Notes under the pieces: generated by a model
Told to the model about the DNA's origin: nothing
The model's database searches: none
The model's input: only the letters and a program-made list of their open reading frames with translations
From: Actinomycetota bacterium
GTDB taxonomy: Bacteria > Actinomycetota > Rubrobacteria > Rubrobacterales > Rubrobacteraceae
Reading direction: 5' to 3'
NCBI GenBank assembly: GCA_902810695.1
Contig: CADDYV010000007.1
Span: 35,274-99,273, forward strand
DNA: 64,000 bases
Translations under genes and position numbers: made by a program
Shown here: piece after piece, positions 12,000 through 20,519 of the stretch
Layout of the letters: each line of letters starts with the position of its first letter
Position numbering within the stretch: the stretch's first letter is position 1

Positions 12000-12572
12000 C
12001 TAAAGCTGGTTGAAGAACGCCCGCTCGGAGAGGCGTTTGCGCTCCTCGGCGCTGACCTCCACGTTGCGCGGGGTAAGCAGGAACACCCGGTTTGCGACGC
12101 TCTCGATCCTCCCATCCAGCGCGTAGGTCAGCCCAGAGCAGAAGTCCACCATCCTGCGGCTCAGATCGGTATCTATGTTCTGCAGGTTCAGGATCACCGG
12201 CTGCTGGCGCTTGAAGCGGTCGGCCAGAGCCTGGGCGTCGTTGAAGCTCGTGGGCTCGACCACGCTCACGCGCGTGGGCCTCTGCTGGTCCGGCACCGCC
12301 CGCAATCGCGGCTGGTTCTGGCCAGAATAACGCTCCCGACTCGGGCTGTCGCTGCCGAAGATCTCACCCAGAGAGGTTCCGTAGGAAGAGGAACGCTCGC
12401 CACGTCCGAGACGCCTGACCGTGGGCTCCGGCTCTTCCGCCCTGGAGCCGTTCGCATACGAGCCTCTTCCGTAGCCGCGCTCTTCCTCATCTTCTTCCAG
12501 GTAGTACTCATCCTCATCTACGCCGAAGCCGAACCAGGCCGCGACCCGTCCGAGACTATCTTTAACTCCCAT
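12000..12572 (-). CDS. sepF: SepF, membrane anchor and organiser of the Z-ring
   Basis: 190 residues. A short N-terminal amphipathic helix (A-A-W-F-G-F near residue 11) that in the family binds membrane is followed by an acidic, Arg/Ser-rich linker (20-100) and the conserved C-terminal FtsZ-binding domain (about 105-185, with A-L-A-D-R-F-K-R-Q-Q-P-V-I-L-N-L and D-F-C-S-G-L). SepF is the usual FtsZ membrane tether in actinobacteria. Its presence together with ftsA is notable. Confidence 0.94.
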   Translation of the reverse strand: MGVKDSLGRVAAWFGFGVDEDEYYLEEDEEERGYGRGSYANGSRAEEPEPTVRRLGRGERSSSYGTSLGEIFGSDSPSRERYSGQNQPRLRAVPDQQRPTRVSVVEPTSFNDAQALADRFKRQQPVILNLQNIDTDLSRRMVDFCSGLTYALDGRIESVANRVFLLTPRNVEVSAEERKRLSERAFFNQL

Positions 12573-12581
12573 ATCGCCTCC

Positions 12582-13283
12582 TCACGGGCCCTCCTCTATT
12601 ATCTTACGTCCGATCCTCACCAGGGAAGCTCCCTCCTCGACCGCCACCACGTAATCGTTGCTCATACCCATCGAGAGTTCCGAAAGATCGAAGCACCCGC
12701 TCCAATTTTTCTTAAGATCATCCCGAATTTCTTTTAACTTTGCGAAAACATAGCGCACATCCTCCGGCTCTTCAACCAGCGGCGCTATCGTCATGAACCC
12801 GCGAACCTGTACTTTCCCTTCTGTCCGGGCAGCAGCTTCGAGCAACGCTTCCACTTCGTCCTCCGAAACGCCGTACTTGGATTCCTCGCCACTGACGTTG
12901 ACCTGCAGGAGAACGTTCACTCCACGCTCCGGCGCGCGCTTCCCCAACTCCCGGATCAGCCTTACGGAGTCAACCGAGTGTATGAGGTTCACCCTCGGGA
13001 CCACTTCTTTTACCTTGCGCCGCTGCAGGTGCCCGATAAAGTGCCATTCGAAGGCATTGCCGAACATCTCCTGCTTGCGGGCGAGATCCTCGGCCCGATT
13101 TTCGCCCAGCAGGTTTACTCCTGCTGATGCGAGCGCGGATATCTGATCCGGCTCGAAGTATTTGGTCGCGACCAGGATTCTTACTTCATCCTGCACCCGC
13201 CCGCTCCGCTTGAGAGCTTCGGCGATATCTTTCCGGATCGCCGCCAGCCGATCCCGAATCCTCGCCTCCGTCACCCGCATCAA
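12582..13283 (-). CDS. yggS: YggS-family pyridoxal-phosphate homeostasis protein
   Basis: 233 residues. An alanine-racemase-like TIM barrel that binds PLP; the lysine in V-A-T-K-Y-F (about residue 41) is the Schiff-base site, and the phosphate-binding end shows L-S-M-G-M-S-N-D near 205. Family members buffer free PLP and have no known catalytic reaction. It overlaps the pgeF stop by 4 nt and is followed by sepF, the standard order in Gram-positive dcw clusters. Confidence 0.94.
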   Translation of the reverse strand: MMRVTEARIRDRLAAIRKDIAEALKRSGRVQDEVRILVATKYFEPDQISALASAGVNLLGENRAEDLARKQEMFGNAFEWHFIGHLQRRKVKEVVPRVNLIHSVDSVRLIRELGKRAPERGVNVLLQVNVSGEESKYGVSEDEVEALLEAAARTEGKVQVRGFMTIAPLVEEPEDVRYVFAKLKEIRDDLKKNWSGCFDLSELSMGMSNDYVVAVEEGASLVRIGRKIIEEGP

Positions 13284-14041
13284 GACGAAATCTTTGCCAC
13301 CGCCGCCAGGTTTCTACCGGTCACCGGTCCCTGCTTGCGGTGGGAGAAGAAGAGGTCGGGGCGGCAACCGGTGCATAATCCAAGATCCTGAACATCTGCG
13401 ACCCCAGCCTCTTCGAGGTCGCGTCGGATCGCCGCCGGAAGCGAGAGCATCCTGCCAGAGACTACCTCTGGTCCGAACTCCCTGGCGAACTTCTCAGCCA
13501 GCTCCTCGGAAACCTCGTAACAGCACTCACGGATGCACGGCCCGATATATGCCTTCACGACTCCACCCAGCATCCGCGCGGCTTTCCCCGAGATGCGGGC
13601 TGCCGTCCCGCGCCAGCCGGAGTGGACCATCGCCACCTCACTCTTTCCAACCAGCGCCACCGGCACGCAGTCGGCGACGGCGACGACCAGAGATATGCCG
13701 CCTTCTCCGGTAACGAGCGCGTCGGCTTTCCCCGCGAAACCAGCCTCCGATACCCGCAAGATCTCAGCTCCGGCTACCTGCTTGACCCAGGAAGAGGGCC
13801 TACCCTCCATCGCCACCCTGATGCGGGCCAGGTTCTCTTCCACAGCCAGTCCGTCATCCCCGACAGATCTGGAGACGTTGAGGCTTTCAAAAGGCGGTTG
13901 GGAGACACCCCCGATCCGGGTGAAGAACCAGATCTTCGCGCCTTCGGGTTCGGGGTCCGGTGTCAGGTAGGTGGCTCCGCTCTGAGCCGTCTGTAGAGTC
14001 CAGCTACCGCTAGCGACGGCGGAGGAAGGCCGGAATGTCAA
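13280..14041 (-). CDS. pgeF: PgeF/YfiH-family peptidoglycan editing protein (multicopper-like fold)
   Basis: 253 residues. The metal-site motifs A-D-C-V-P-V (about residue 123), H-S-G-W-R-G-T (about 140) and [11 protein letters not shown] (about 167) define the family. In E. coli it removes misincorporated L-Ser-containing muropeptide precursors; older annotations say laccase or polyphenol oxidase. The only usable start is a TTG at 14041, inside ftsZ (32-nt overlap), preceded by GAGGA at 5-nt spacing. Confidence 0.9.
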   Translation of the reverse strand: MTFRPSSAVASGSWTLQTAQSGATYLTPDPEPEGAKIWFFTRIGGVSQPPFESLNVSRSVGDDGLAVEENLARIRVAMEGRPSSWVKQVAGAEILRVSEAGFAGKADALVTGEGGISLVVAVADCVPVALVGKSEVAMVHSGWRGTAARISGKAARMLGGVVKAYIGPCIRECCYEVSEELAEKFAREFGPEVVSGRMLSLPAAIRRDLEEAGVADVQDLGLCTGCRPDLFFSHRKQGPVTGRNLAAVAKISS

Positions 14042-15074
14042 GGGAGTCCTCGTCGCTGTTTGGAGTAGGTTCGGACGGTGTCTCCCGCGGCTCGAAGACC
14101 GGACGCTCGCGGCGCTGATGGCTAATCCGCTCGTCGAATCCCGTTGCGATCACGGTAACGCTCACCCGGTCTCCGAAGCTTTCGTCTACCACGGCCCCGA
14201 AGATCAAATTCGCGTCCTGATGAGCGGAGCTGTGAACTATCTCCGCCGCCTCGTTGACCTCGAAGAGTCCCAGGTCGGACCCGCCGGTGATATTCAGGAT
14301 GATCCCGGTCGCACCCTCGATGCTCGCTTCGAGCAGCGGGCTGGAGATCGCCGCCTTCGCAGCCTCGACGCCCCGGTTCTCGCTGTTCGACTCGCCGATA
14401 CCCATCAGCGCCGAACCGGAGTTCTGCATGATGGTGCGCACGTCGGCGAAGTCCAGGTTTATGAGGCCGGGTACGGTGATGAGATCCGTTATCCCCTGCA
14501 CGCCCTTCTTCAGCACGTCATCGGCCATCTTGAAGGCGTCCATCATGCTGGTGCGCTTCTCCGCGACCTGCAAAAGCCTGTCGTTCGGGATGACTATCAG
14601 GGAGTCCACATTCTCCTTGAGGCGCTTGATCCCCTCCTCGGCGTACGTCGAGCGCCGCCTTCCCTCGAAGGTGAACGGCCTCGTCACCACGCCCACCGTG
14701 AGAGCGCCCTGCTCGCGCGCGATCTTGGCGACCACAGGAGCCGCTCCCGTGCCCGTCCCACCGCCCTTGCCGGCGGTTATGAACACCATGTCCGCGCCCC
14801 GCAGAGCCTCCTCGATCTCGGCTTTGTTCTCTTCGGCGGCCTCTATCCCGATCTTCGGGTCGGCTCCCGCTCCGAGTCCGCGCGTGATCTTCTCTCCGAT
14901 GTGGATCTTCTGGTCCGCGTCACACATCTGGAGCGCCTGCGCGTCCGTGTTGACCGCAACGAACTCAACCCCCTGCAAACCGGAGTTGATCATGCGGTTC
15001 ACGGCGTTCGTACCACCGCCCCCGATGCCGACCACTTTTATGACCGCCAGATAGTTCGTCCCTGCCTCAAACAT
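14010..15074 (-). CDS. ftsZ: Cell division protein FtsZ
   Basis: 354 residues. Tubulin-like GTPase that forms the division ring. GTP-binding [10 protein letters not shown] (about residue 15), the tubulin signature [10 protein letters not shown] (about 101) and the T7 loop N-L-D-F-A-D-V (about 204) are intact. The linker is short (about 310-340) and the C-terminal peptide D-I-P-A-F-L-R-R-R is the conserved tail that binds FtsA and SepF. Forty-two bases separate it from ftsA. Confidence 0.98.
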   Translation of the reverse strand: MFEAGTNYLAVIKVVGIGGGGTNAVNRMINSGLQGVEFVAVNTDAQALQMCDADQKIHIGEKITRGLGAGADPKIGIEAAEENKAEIEEALRGADMVFITAGKGGGTGTGAAPVVAKIAREQGALTVGVVTRPFTFEGRRRSTYAEEGIKRLKENVDSLIVIPNDRLLQVAEKRTSMMDAFKMADDVLKKGVQGITDLITVPGLINLDFADVRTIMQNSGSALMGIGESNSENRGVEAAKAAISSPLLEASIEGATGIILNITGGSDLGLFEVNEAAEIVHSSAHQDANLIFGAVVDESFGDRVSVTVIATGFDERISHQRRERPVFEPRETPSEPTPNSDEDSLDIPAFLRRR

Positions 15075-15116
15075 TCCTTCCTATTTCCTCCATCGCCTCT
15101 TCTCCCTGACCAGGAT

Positions 15117-16319
15117 CTACTCGCCCCGGAACCAACTCTTGATGGCGGCCACAATGCTACCAAAACTGAATTTCGTTGCACCCTCACCTTCGGGTAAACG
15201 GTTATCGTTTTGGGAAGAGAAATGGAGCAACCCTATAGTCGTTGCGTACTGAGGTTTTTGTACAGCTTTAAGCTCTCCTTTAACGCGGCTGGGAGCCGTA
15301 TTCGCGGTACGAATGCGCAAAACCTCCTCGCACAGCTCGGTCATGCCCTCCAGCAGGGAGCCTCCGCCGGTGAGTACGACCCCTCCAGGAAGAAGATTTT
15401 TCACCTGAAATTTTTCCAGAGAGTCGCGGGTGTATTCGAAAACTTCTCGAGCACGATACTCCAGGATCTCGCTCAAGAAGTGAGCGTTGTAGTAGCGGTC
15501 GCCGAGCTTCACGGCGGCCACAGGATCAACGGTTCTGGAGAGTACGGAGCCGTAGCGCACCTTGAGCTTCTCCGCAGCCTCGAAGGGGATCTTCATCCCA
15601 TAAGCCACATCGGATGAAAAACTCTCTCCACCGATGGGGATAACGGTGGTGTGCGAGAGTGCCCCCCTGTGGAAGACGGCTATGTCGGTAGTGCCCCCGC
15701 CCACATCAACCAGACAGATCCCTTCCTCGCGGTCTTTCTCCGAGAGGCACGCCTCGGCGGAAGCGAGAGGTTCCAGCACGACCTGTGAGACCTCCACGCC
15801 GCAATCCTCCACTGCGCTGAGCAGGTTCTGGATGCTTGCTACCGCTCCGCTGACCACGTGCGCCCGCATCGTAACCCGCCGGGCGGCGAGGCCCACGGGC
15901 CGCTTGACACCGCCGGATCCATCGAGAATGTACTCCCGGGGCACGACGTGCAGTACGCGCATATCCTCGTCGGCGCTGGTGAGCCGCGCCTCCTCTTCTA
16001 GCTGCTGCACGAAATCCTCGGTGATGGTGAGGTTTCTGCTGCGGTTTAGAAGGGTTACCTCGGTATTAATTGATGAGATGTGGCTGCCGGCAATCCCGAC
16101 GCTTACCGGCCCGCCTTGCACCTCGCACCTTCTCAGCGCGCGGGCGATTGACTCGGCGGTTGCTTTGCGATCCACTACCACGCCCTTCTTGAGGCCGTGG
16201 CTCGGGGCTTCCCCCATCGAGAGCACTTCGATCAGGCCGCTACTGGTGTCCACCCGTCCGGCGATGGCAACGATCTTGGTGGTACCTACATCTATCCCGT
16301 AGACCAGCGGCTCCGCCAT
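15117..16319 (-). CDS. ftsA: Cell division protein FtsA
   Basis: 400 residues. Actin-fold ATPase that tethers FtsZ to the membrane. Phosphate-1 motif G-I-D-V-G-T-T-K-I (about residue 8), the 1C subdomain region (about 85-165), V-D-V-G-G-G-T-T-D-I (about 205) and T-G-G-G-S-L-L-E-G are present. The C-terminus S-I-V-A-A-I-K-S-W-F-R-G-E is a good amphipathic membrane-targeting helix. FtsA is missing from Mycobacterium and Streptomyces, so this gene helps place the organism. Confidence 0.96.
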   Translation of the reverse strand: MAEPLVYGIDVGTTKIVAIAGRVDTSSGLIEVLSMGEAPSHGLKKGVVVDRKATAESIARALRRCEVQGGPVSVGIAGSHISSINTEVTLLNRSRNLTITEDFVQQLEEEARLTSADEDMRVLHVVPREYILDGSGGVKRPVGLAARRVTMRAHVVSGAVASIQNLLSAVEDCGVEVSQVVLEPLASAEACLSEKDREEGICLVDVGGGTTDIAVFHRGALSHTTVIPIGGESFSSDVAYGMKIPFEAAEKLKVRYGSVLSRTVDPVAAVKLGDRYYNAHFLSEILEYRAREVFEYTRDSLEKFQVKNLLPGGVVLTGGGSLLEGMTELCEEVLRIRTANTAPSRVKGELKAVQKPQYATTIGLLHFSSQNDNRLPEGEGATKFSFGSIVAAIKSWFRGE

Positions 16320-16334
16320 GGACCATTCCCCGTT

Positions 16335-17033
16335 CTAGGCGCCCGACGTGCCGCTTCCTGCGTTTCCCACCACCACTCTCTGGGGGGAGCGCAGGTCGAA
16401 GACCTTATCAGCCCCCGGATTTTTGCGCATGATGCTCTTCAGCGCGCGAGCCTGTCCGGCCTCGATCTTGCCGGAGAAAACAACCTCACGCCCATCAACC
16501 ATCGCCTTAACTCCACCCGCATTTACGCTCTCTACCGCGTCGAGTGTGAGCCCTTCGTTCTTCAGCAGCTTCGCGTTCTCCACTATCTCCTCTAACTGGC
16601 TCTTGTCCAGAGAGACGCGGTGCAGATCCGCCCCTCCAGACCCCCGGAGCCTGGTACCATCAGAAGCAAGAAAAACCTTCTTTCCGTTTATCCTGGCTTC
16701 CAACACCGCCCGGCGTTCTTCAACCTTGACCGTAACTATACCGGATCTCCAGTTTTTGGACACACCGGCACTCTGAACCCAGGGATTAGATTCGACCCTG
16801 CGCTCCAGCAGGCCGGAGTTCAAGGTAATGAGGCTTGCGCGATTCGGAACGTCCTGCCGGATCTCCGACTTCGGGAATTTGTGGACGCCTTCAATTCGGA
16901 CGCCGGTAACCGGCAACGCGAGGTACGAGACTATGTAGACGGTTATCGCCGTCAGAGCGGCTACGGAGAATGATATGGATATAGCTTTGACGAACTGTCG
17001 CAAAGAGAAACTCACAGGCCTAGAGGATAGCAA
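16335..17033 (-). CDS. ftsQ: Division protein FtsQ/DivIB
   Basis: 232 residues. A short cytoplasmic N-terminus, one membrane helix (about residues 18-40, S-F-S-V-A-A-L-T-A-I) and a POTRA domain beginning V-R-I-E-G-V-H-K-F are followed by the beta domain. FtsQ scaffolds the FtsL/FtsB/FtsI septal complex. The start is TTG at 17033 (14-nt overlap with murC) or GTG at 17015; the sequence does not decide between them. Sits between murC and ftsA, with no murB. Confidence 0.9.
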   Translation of the reverse strand: MLSSRPVSFSLRQFVKAISISFSVAALTAITVYIVSYLALPVTGVRIEGVHKFPKSEIRQDVPNRASLITLNSGLLERRVESNPWVQSAGVSKNWRSGIVTVKVEERRAVLEARINGKKVFLASDGTRLRGSGGADLHRVSLDKSQLEEIVENAKLLKNEGLTLDAVESVNAGGVKAMVDGREVVFSGKIEAGQARALKSIMRKNPGADKVFDLRSPQRVVVGNAGSGTSGA

Positions 17034-18363
17034 GAAGCTCGTCTCCGACCCTGGAGATATCTCCCGCTCCTAGAGTCAGTATGGTGTCCTTCGGTTCCGA
17101 GATTTTTCTCAATATCCGGGCGATGTCGTTCTGCTCGGGGATGTAGTAGACATCCGGGTGGCTGCGGGTCTCGCAAAGAGCGTCCACGATCAGCTTGCCG
17201 TTTACTCCCGGCATGGGCATCTCGCCCGCGCCGTAGACGTCGGTTATGAGAACGGCATCAGCGGAGTAGAATGCTTCCCCGAACTCCCGCCAGAGCTTGC
17301 GGGTGCGCGAGTAGCGGTGCGGCTGGAAGACCGCTATCACCCGTCCGCCCGGAGAGCTGGTTGCCCGCGCCACCTCGAGCGTCGCGAGCAACTCGGTCGG
17401 ATGATGGGCGTAATCGTCCACCACCCGAATCTCCCCACGCTCTCCCTTGAGCTGAAACCGCCGCCGGACTCCGCTGAACGTCTTGAGGCTTCTGGCTGCC
17501 TCGTAGGGGTCGTGGCCGAGCCAGTGGGCGATGGCGGCTGCGGCGAGCGAGTTGAGCACGTTGTGCCGTCCGTACACGCCGAGCTCTACCAGACCACGCT
17601 CCTCGCCATCTTCAATCAGGGTATAGCTGTTTGCCGAGAGGATTCTGGCTTTCAACTCCCCGGCTGTGATTCCATAGGTCGTTACGGCGCAGGGCGCCCT
17701 GGCGGCCAGTTCCAGGCAGGACGTGTCCTCGGCGCAGGTAACCAGTCGTCCTCTCTCTGGCAGAGAACCTACGAACTTTGCGAAGGTCTCGCGCACATCG
17801 TCGAGCGAGGAGTAGAAGTCCGGGTGGTCGAACTCGACGTTGGTTATGACTGCGGCTTCAGGATGAAGGTGCAAGAAAGAGCGGTCGCTCTCGTCTGCCT
17901 CGGCCACGACGAGATCAGACCTTCCGTCTATGGCGTTGGACCCGATGTCGTTGAGCTCTCCGCCGATCAGGGCTGTTGGAGACTCACCCAGAGCCTTCAG
18001 TACGTGGGTGATCATGCTGGTCGTGGTGGTCTTGCCGTGGGTTCCGGCGACGGCGATGCCCCGGCTGCCTTCGAGGATCTTCGCCAGCGCCTCGGCCCGC
18101 TGCATCACCGGAATAGAACGCCGGTTGGCTTCGAGAAGCTCCGGGTTCGTCCGGGGAATGGCCGTGGAGATCACAACCCGCTCGGCGTCCCCGACCTGCC
18201 CGGCACTGTGCCCGATGTACACCTTTATACCCAACTGCTGGAGCCTGCGCGTGTAGGTAGACTCCTTGAGATCGGAGCCTGTTACAGTGTGGCCCCTGCG
18301 GTGCAGGATCTCGGCTATCCCGCTCATGCCAGCCCCGCCGATCCCGATCATGTGTATCCTCAT
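17020..18363 (-). CDS. murC: UDP-N-acetylmuramate--L-alanine ligase
   Basis: 447 residues. Adds L-alanine to UDP-MurNAc in the cytoplasm. N-terminal UDP-binding loop M-I-G-I-G-G-A-G-M-S-G (residues 5-15), ATP-binding A-G-T-H-G-K-T-T-T-T (about 105) and Y-A-H-H-P-T-E near 325 are diagnostic. The ATG at 18363 has GGAGG eight bases upstream, four bases after the murG stop; an in-frame start 10 codons earlier lies inside murG and lacks homology. Confidence 0.97.
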   Translation of the reverse strand: MRIHMIGIGGAGMSGIAEILHRRGHTVTGSDLKESTYTRRLQQLGIKVYIGHSAGQVGDAERVVISTAIPRTNPELLEANRRSIPVMQRAEALAKILEGSRGIAVAGTHGKTTTTSMITHVLKALGESPTALIGGELNDIGSNAIDGRSDLVVAEADESDRSFLHLHPEAAVITNVEFDHPDFYSSLDDVRETFAKFVGSLPERGRLVTCAEDTSCLELAARAPCAVTTYGITAGELKARILSANSYTLIEDGEERGLVELGVYGRHNVLNSLAAAAIAHWLGHDPYEAARSLKTFSGVRRRFQLKGERGEIRVVDDYAHHPTELLATLEVARATSSPGGRVIAVFQPHRYSRTRKLWREFGEAFYSADAVLITDVYGAGEMPMPGVNGKLIVDALCETRSHPDVYYIPEQNDIARILRKISEPKDTILTLGAGDISRVGDELLAIL

Positions 18364-18367
18364 CAGC

Positions 18368-19447
18368 TCATCCTCCCCTTTTACCGGCTGCATTCAGCAG
18401 CCTTTCAGCCACCTTCGAAGCAGCCTCCGGCGTCGCCAGAGACTTCATACGCCCGGCGAGCTTCTCCCTCCGCTCGCCGTCGGCGAGAAGATTTTCTACG
18501 CGCTCGCGCAGCGTCTTCGCCGTAACCTCGGGGTCCATCATAAGCTCCGCAGCATCCTTTTCGGTAAAGTAGCGGGCGTTGTGTAGCTGGTGATTGCCCG
18601 TGGCGTACGGGAACGGGATCAATATCGCAGCCCGCCCCACAGCCGCCGTGTCGAACAGGGAGCCAGCGCCAGAACGTATTACCACCACATCAGATGCTGC
18701 CAGATAGCGCCAGATCTCCGGCTCGTACTCCAGGATCAGGTGTCTGGGATTGTCCGTAGAGAGGCGCTTGAAGTCTCTCCTGCCGGATATCTGGACCACC
18801 GTGTAGGGGGTCTCGCCCCGGAATGCTTCTGCTGCGGCGAGGTTGATCCTGAGCGCCCCGCCGCTTCCCCCGAAGATCAAAACCACAGGCGACTCCAGGT
18901 TCAACTCGCGCAAAGCGTCTTCCCTTGAAGCGCCAAAGAACTCCCGGCGGGTAGGCATCCCGACCCGGACGGCGTTTTTCAGATGCTTCGTGGCTTCGGG
19001 AAAGGTTACCAGGATCTCGTTCGTAAAGCGCGCCGCCAGGCGATTGGTTCTGCCGGGGACGGAGTTCTGTTCGTGCAGAAAGGTCGGAACTTTCAGGGTT
19101 CGCGCGGCGGCGACCGCCGGGGCGCTCGCGTATCCGCCGACCCCCAACAATGCCTGCGGTCGGAACTTTTCGATTATCTGGCGGCAACGAGCTATCGCTT
19201 TGAGAAAAAGAACCCCCGCGCGAGCCCGGTCTGCGAGCCTGCCCGCAAAGCCGTGCAGAGACAGCGAATGGAGGGTGTATCCGGCTTCGGGGACCAGGTC
19301 TGCCTCGATCCCCGACTCGGCGCCTATGAACTCCACCAGGGCACCCTTCTCGCGCAGGCTATCCGCCACGCACAGCGCGGGAATCGCGTGTCCCCCCGTA
19401 CCGCCGCCCGCGATCAGTATCCGCGCGCTGGGCTGTCGTTGATCCAC
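18368..19447 (-). CDS. murG: Lipid II synthase (UDP-GlcNAc transferase) MurG
   Basis: 359 residues. Transfers GlcNAc to lipid I on the inner face of the membrane. The N-terminal G-G-G-T-G-G-H-A-I-P-A (about residues 14-24) and the C-domain I-F-G-G-S-G-G-A and S-G-A-G-S-L-F-D-T-A segments are typical GT28. The GTG at 19447 lies 89 nt inside the end of ftsW; no later start keeps the glycine-rich loop, so the long overlap appears real. GAGAGG lies nine bases upstream. Confidence 0.96.
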   Translation of the reverse strand: MDQRQPSARILIAGGGTGGHAIPALCVADSLREKGALVEFIGAESGIEADLVPEAGYTLHSLSLHGFAGRLADRARAGVLFLKAIARCRQIIEKFRPQALLGVGGYASAPAVAAARTLKVPTFLHEQNSVPGRTNRLAARFTNEILVTFPEATKHLKNAVRVGMPTRREFFGASREDALRELNLESPVVLIFGGSGGALRINLAAAEAFRGETPYTVVQISGRRDFKRLSTDNPRHLILEYEPEIWRYLAASDVVVIRSGAGSLFDTAAVGRAAILIPFPYATGNHQLHNARYFTEKDAAELMMDPEVTAKTLRERVENLLADGERREKLAGRMKSLATPEAASKVAERLLNAAGKRGG

Positions 19448-20519
19448 GAGTCTTGACCTCTCTCACTCGTTCGCTGTCTTCGGATATCCGGTACAGGATG
19501 CCGACGGCGGCAAAGCAGGCCATCAGGCTCGAACCACCGTAGCTCACGAAGGGAAGCGTCATCCCCGCGAGGGGCAGAATCCCCATCGTGGCACCCAGGT
19601 TGAAGATCGCCTGCACAGCCAGCATCGTGGTAAGACCGGCTGCGATGCACCGGGCCGTTACCGTCGGGGCGTTCAGAGCTATCTTGAACCCCGCGAGCGC
19701 GATGAAGATGGTGGCGCAGATCACGACTATCATCCCGATGAGCCCCAGCTCTTCCCCGACGAGCGCGAAGACCATGTCGGTTCTTACTTCGGGGATGTAA
19801 GCGATCTGGCTGCCCGCGCCCGGCCCCGCGCCGAAGATATTTCCAGACTTTATCGCGAGCAGAGACTGGACCACCTGATAACCGGACCCTTTGGCCGATG
19901 ACCAGGGATCGAGGAAACTCACCAGCCGCTCCCGGCGATAGGGTTCTAGCAGCATGACGCCGACCAGTCCCACGAACGCTATCCCGCCGGTGAGAAGCAG
20001 GTGATGCGTCCTGACCTCCGACGCCCACAGAGAACCCGCCACCCCGACCAGGATAACAACCGAGGTCCCGAAGTCCGGCTCCGCGACCACCAGCGCGAAA
20101 AGCAATCCAACCGCCAGAAGCGCCCAGAACGGGAACCTCATGCCGGGGCGGTAGCGGGTTATCGCGCAACTCAGCGTGAGAACCGCCGCGAGCTTCGCAA
20201 ACTCGGCAGGCTGCAGGCTCATGGGACCAAGGTCCAACCACCTTCGCGCCCCGCCTACTTCCACCCCGATCCCCGGAATCATAACCAATACAAGGGCTAT
20301 GACCACCACCAGGTACATAAACGGATAAAGTCTGCGCCAGGAAGTGTAGCGAACCCCCTTGAACACCAGGAAAACCAGGATTCCGAGGACCACGTGGATG
20401 GAGCGTGTGATCAGGTACTCCGCCCCGTAATCCTGGTAGGTAGCCGAATACACGGTAACGAGCCCCAGAAGCGAGAGTCCCAGGGCCACGAGAAACATGT
20501 TCGTCCGCAACGTTGTCAT
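19359..20519 (-). CDS. ftsW: SEDS-family septal peptidoglycan polymerase FtsW
   Basis: 386 residues with about ten membrane helices. Polymerises lipid II at the septum with FtsI. SEDS features include W-L-D-L-G-P-M-S-L-Q-P-A-E-F-A-K (about residue 95), the catalytic-aspartate region A-E-P-D-F-G-T-S and P-F-V-S-Y-G-G-S-S-L (about 335). The C-terminal 35 residues are hydrophilic, Arg/Thr-rich and are encoded over the start of murG. ATG overlaps the murD stop as ATGA. Confidence 0.96.
   Translation of the reverse strand: MTTLRTNMFLVALGLSLLGLVTVYSATYQDYGAEYLITRSIHVVLGILVFLVFKGVRYTSWRRLYPFMYLVVVIALVLVMIPGIGVEVGGARRWLDLGPMSLQPAEFAKLAAVLTLSCAITRYRPGMRFPFWALLAVGLLFALVVAEPDFGTSVVILVGVAGSLWASEVRTHHLLLTGGIAFVGLVGVMLLEPYRRERLVSFLDPWSSAKGSGYQVVQSLLAIKSGNIFGAGPGAGSQIAYIPEVRTDMVFALVGEELGLIGMIVVICATIFIALAGFKIALNAPTVTARCIAAGLTTMLAVQAIFNLGATMGILPLAGMTLPFVSYGGSSLMACFAAVGILYRISEDSERVREVKTRGSTTAQRADTDRGRRYGGTRDSRAVRGG

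Noticed and set aside
14118..15197. Long plus-strand frame antisense to ftsZ
   Set aside because: ftsZ is fully intact on the other strand; no ribosome-binding site or motif supports the antisense frame.
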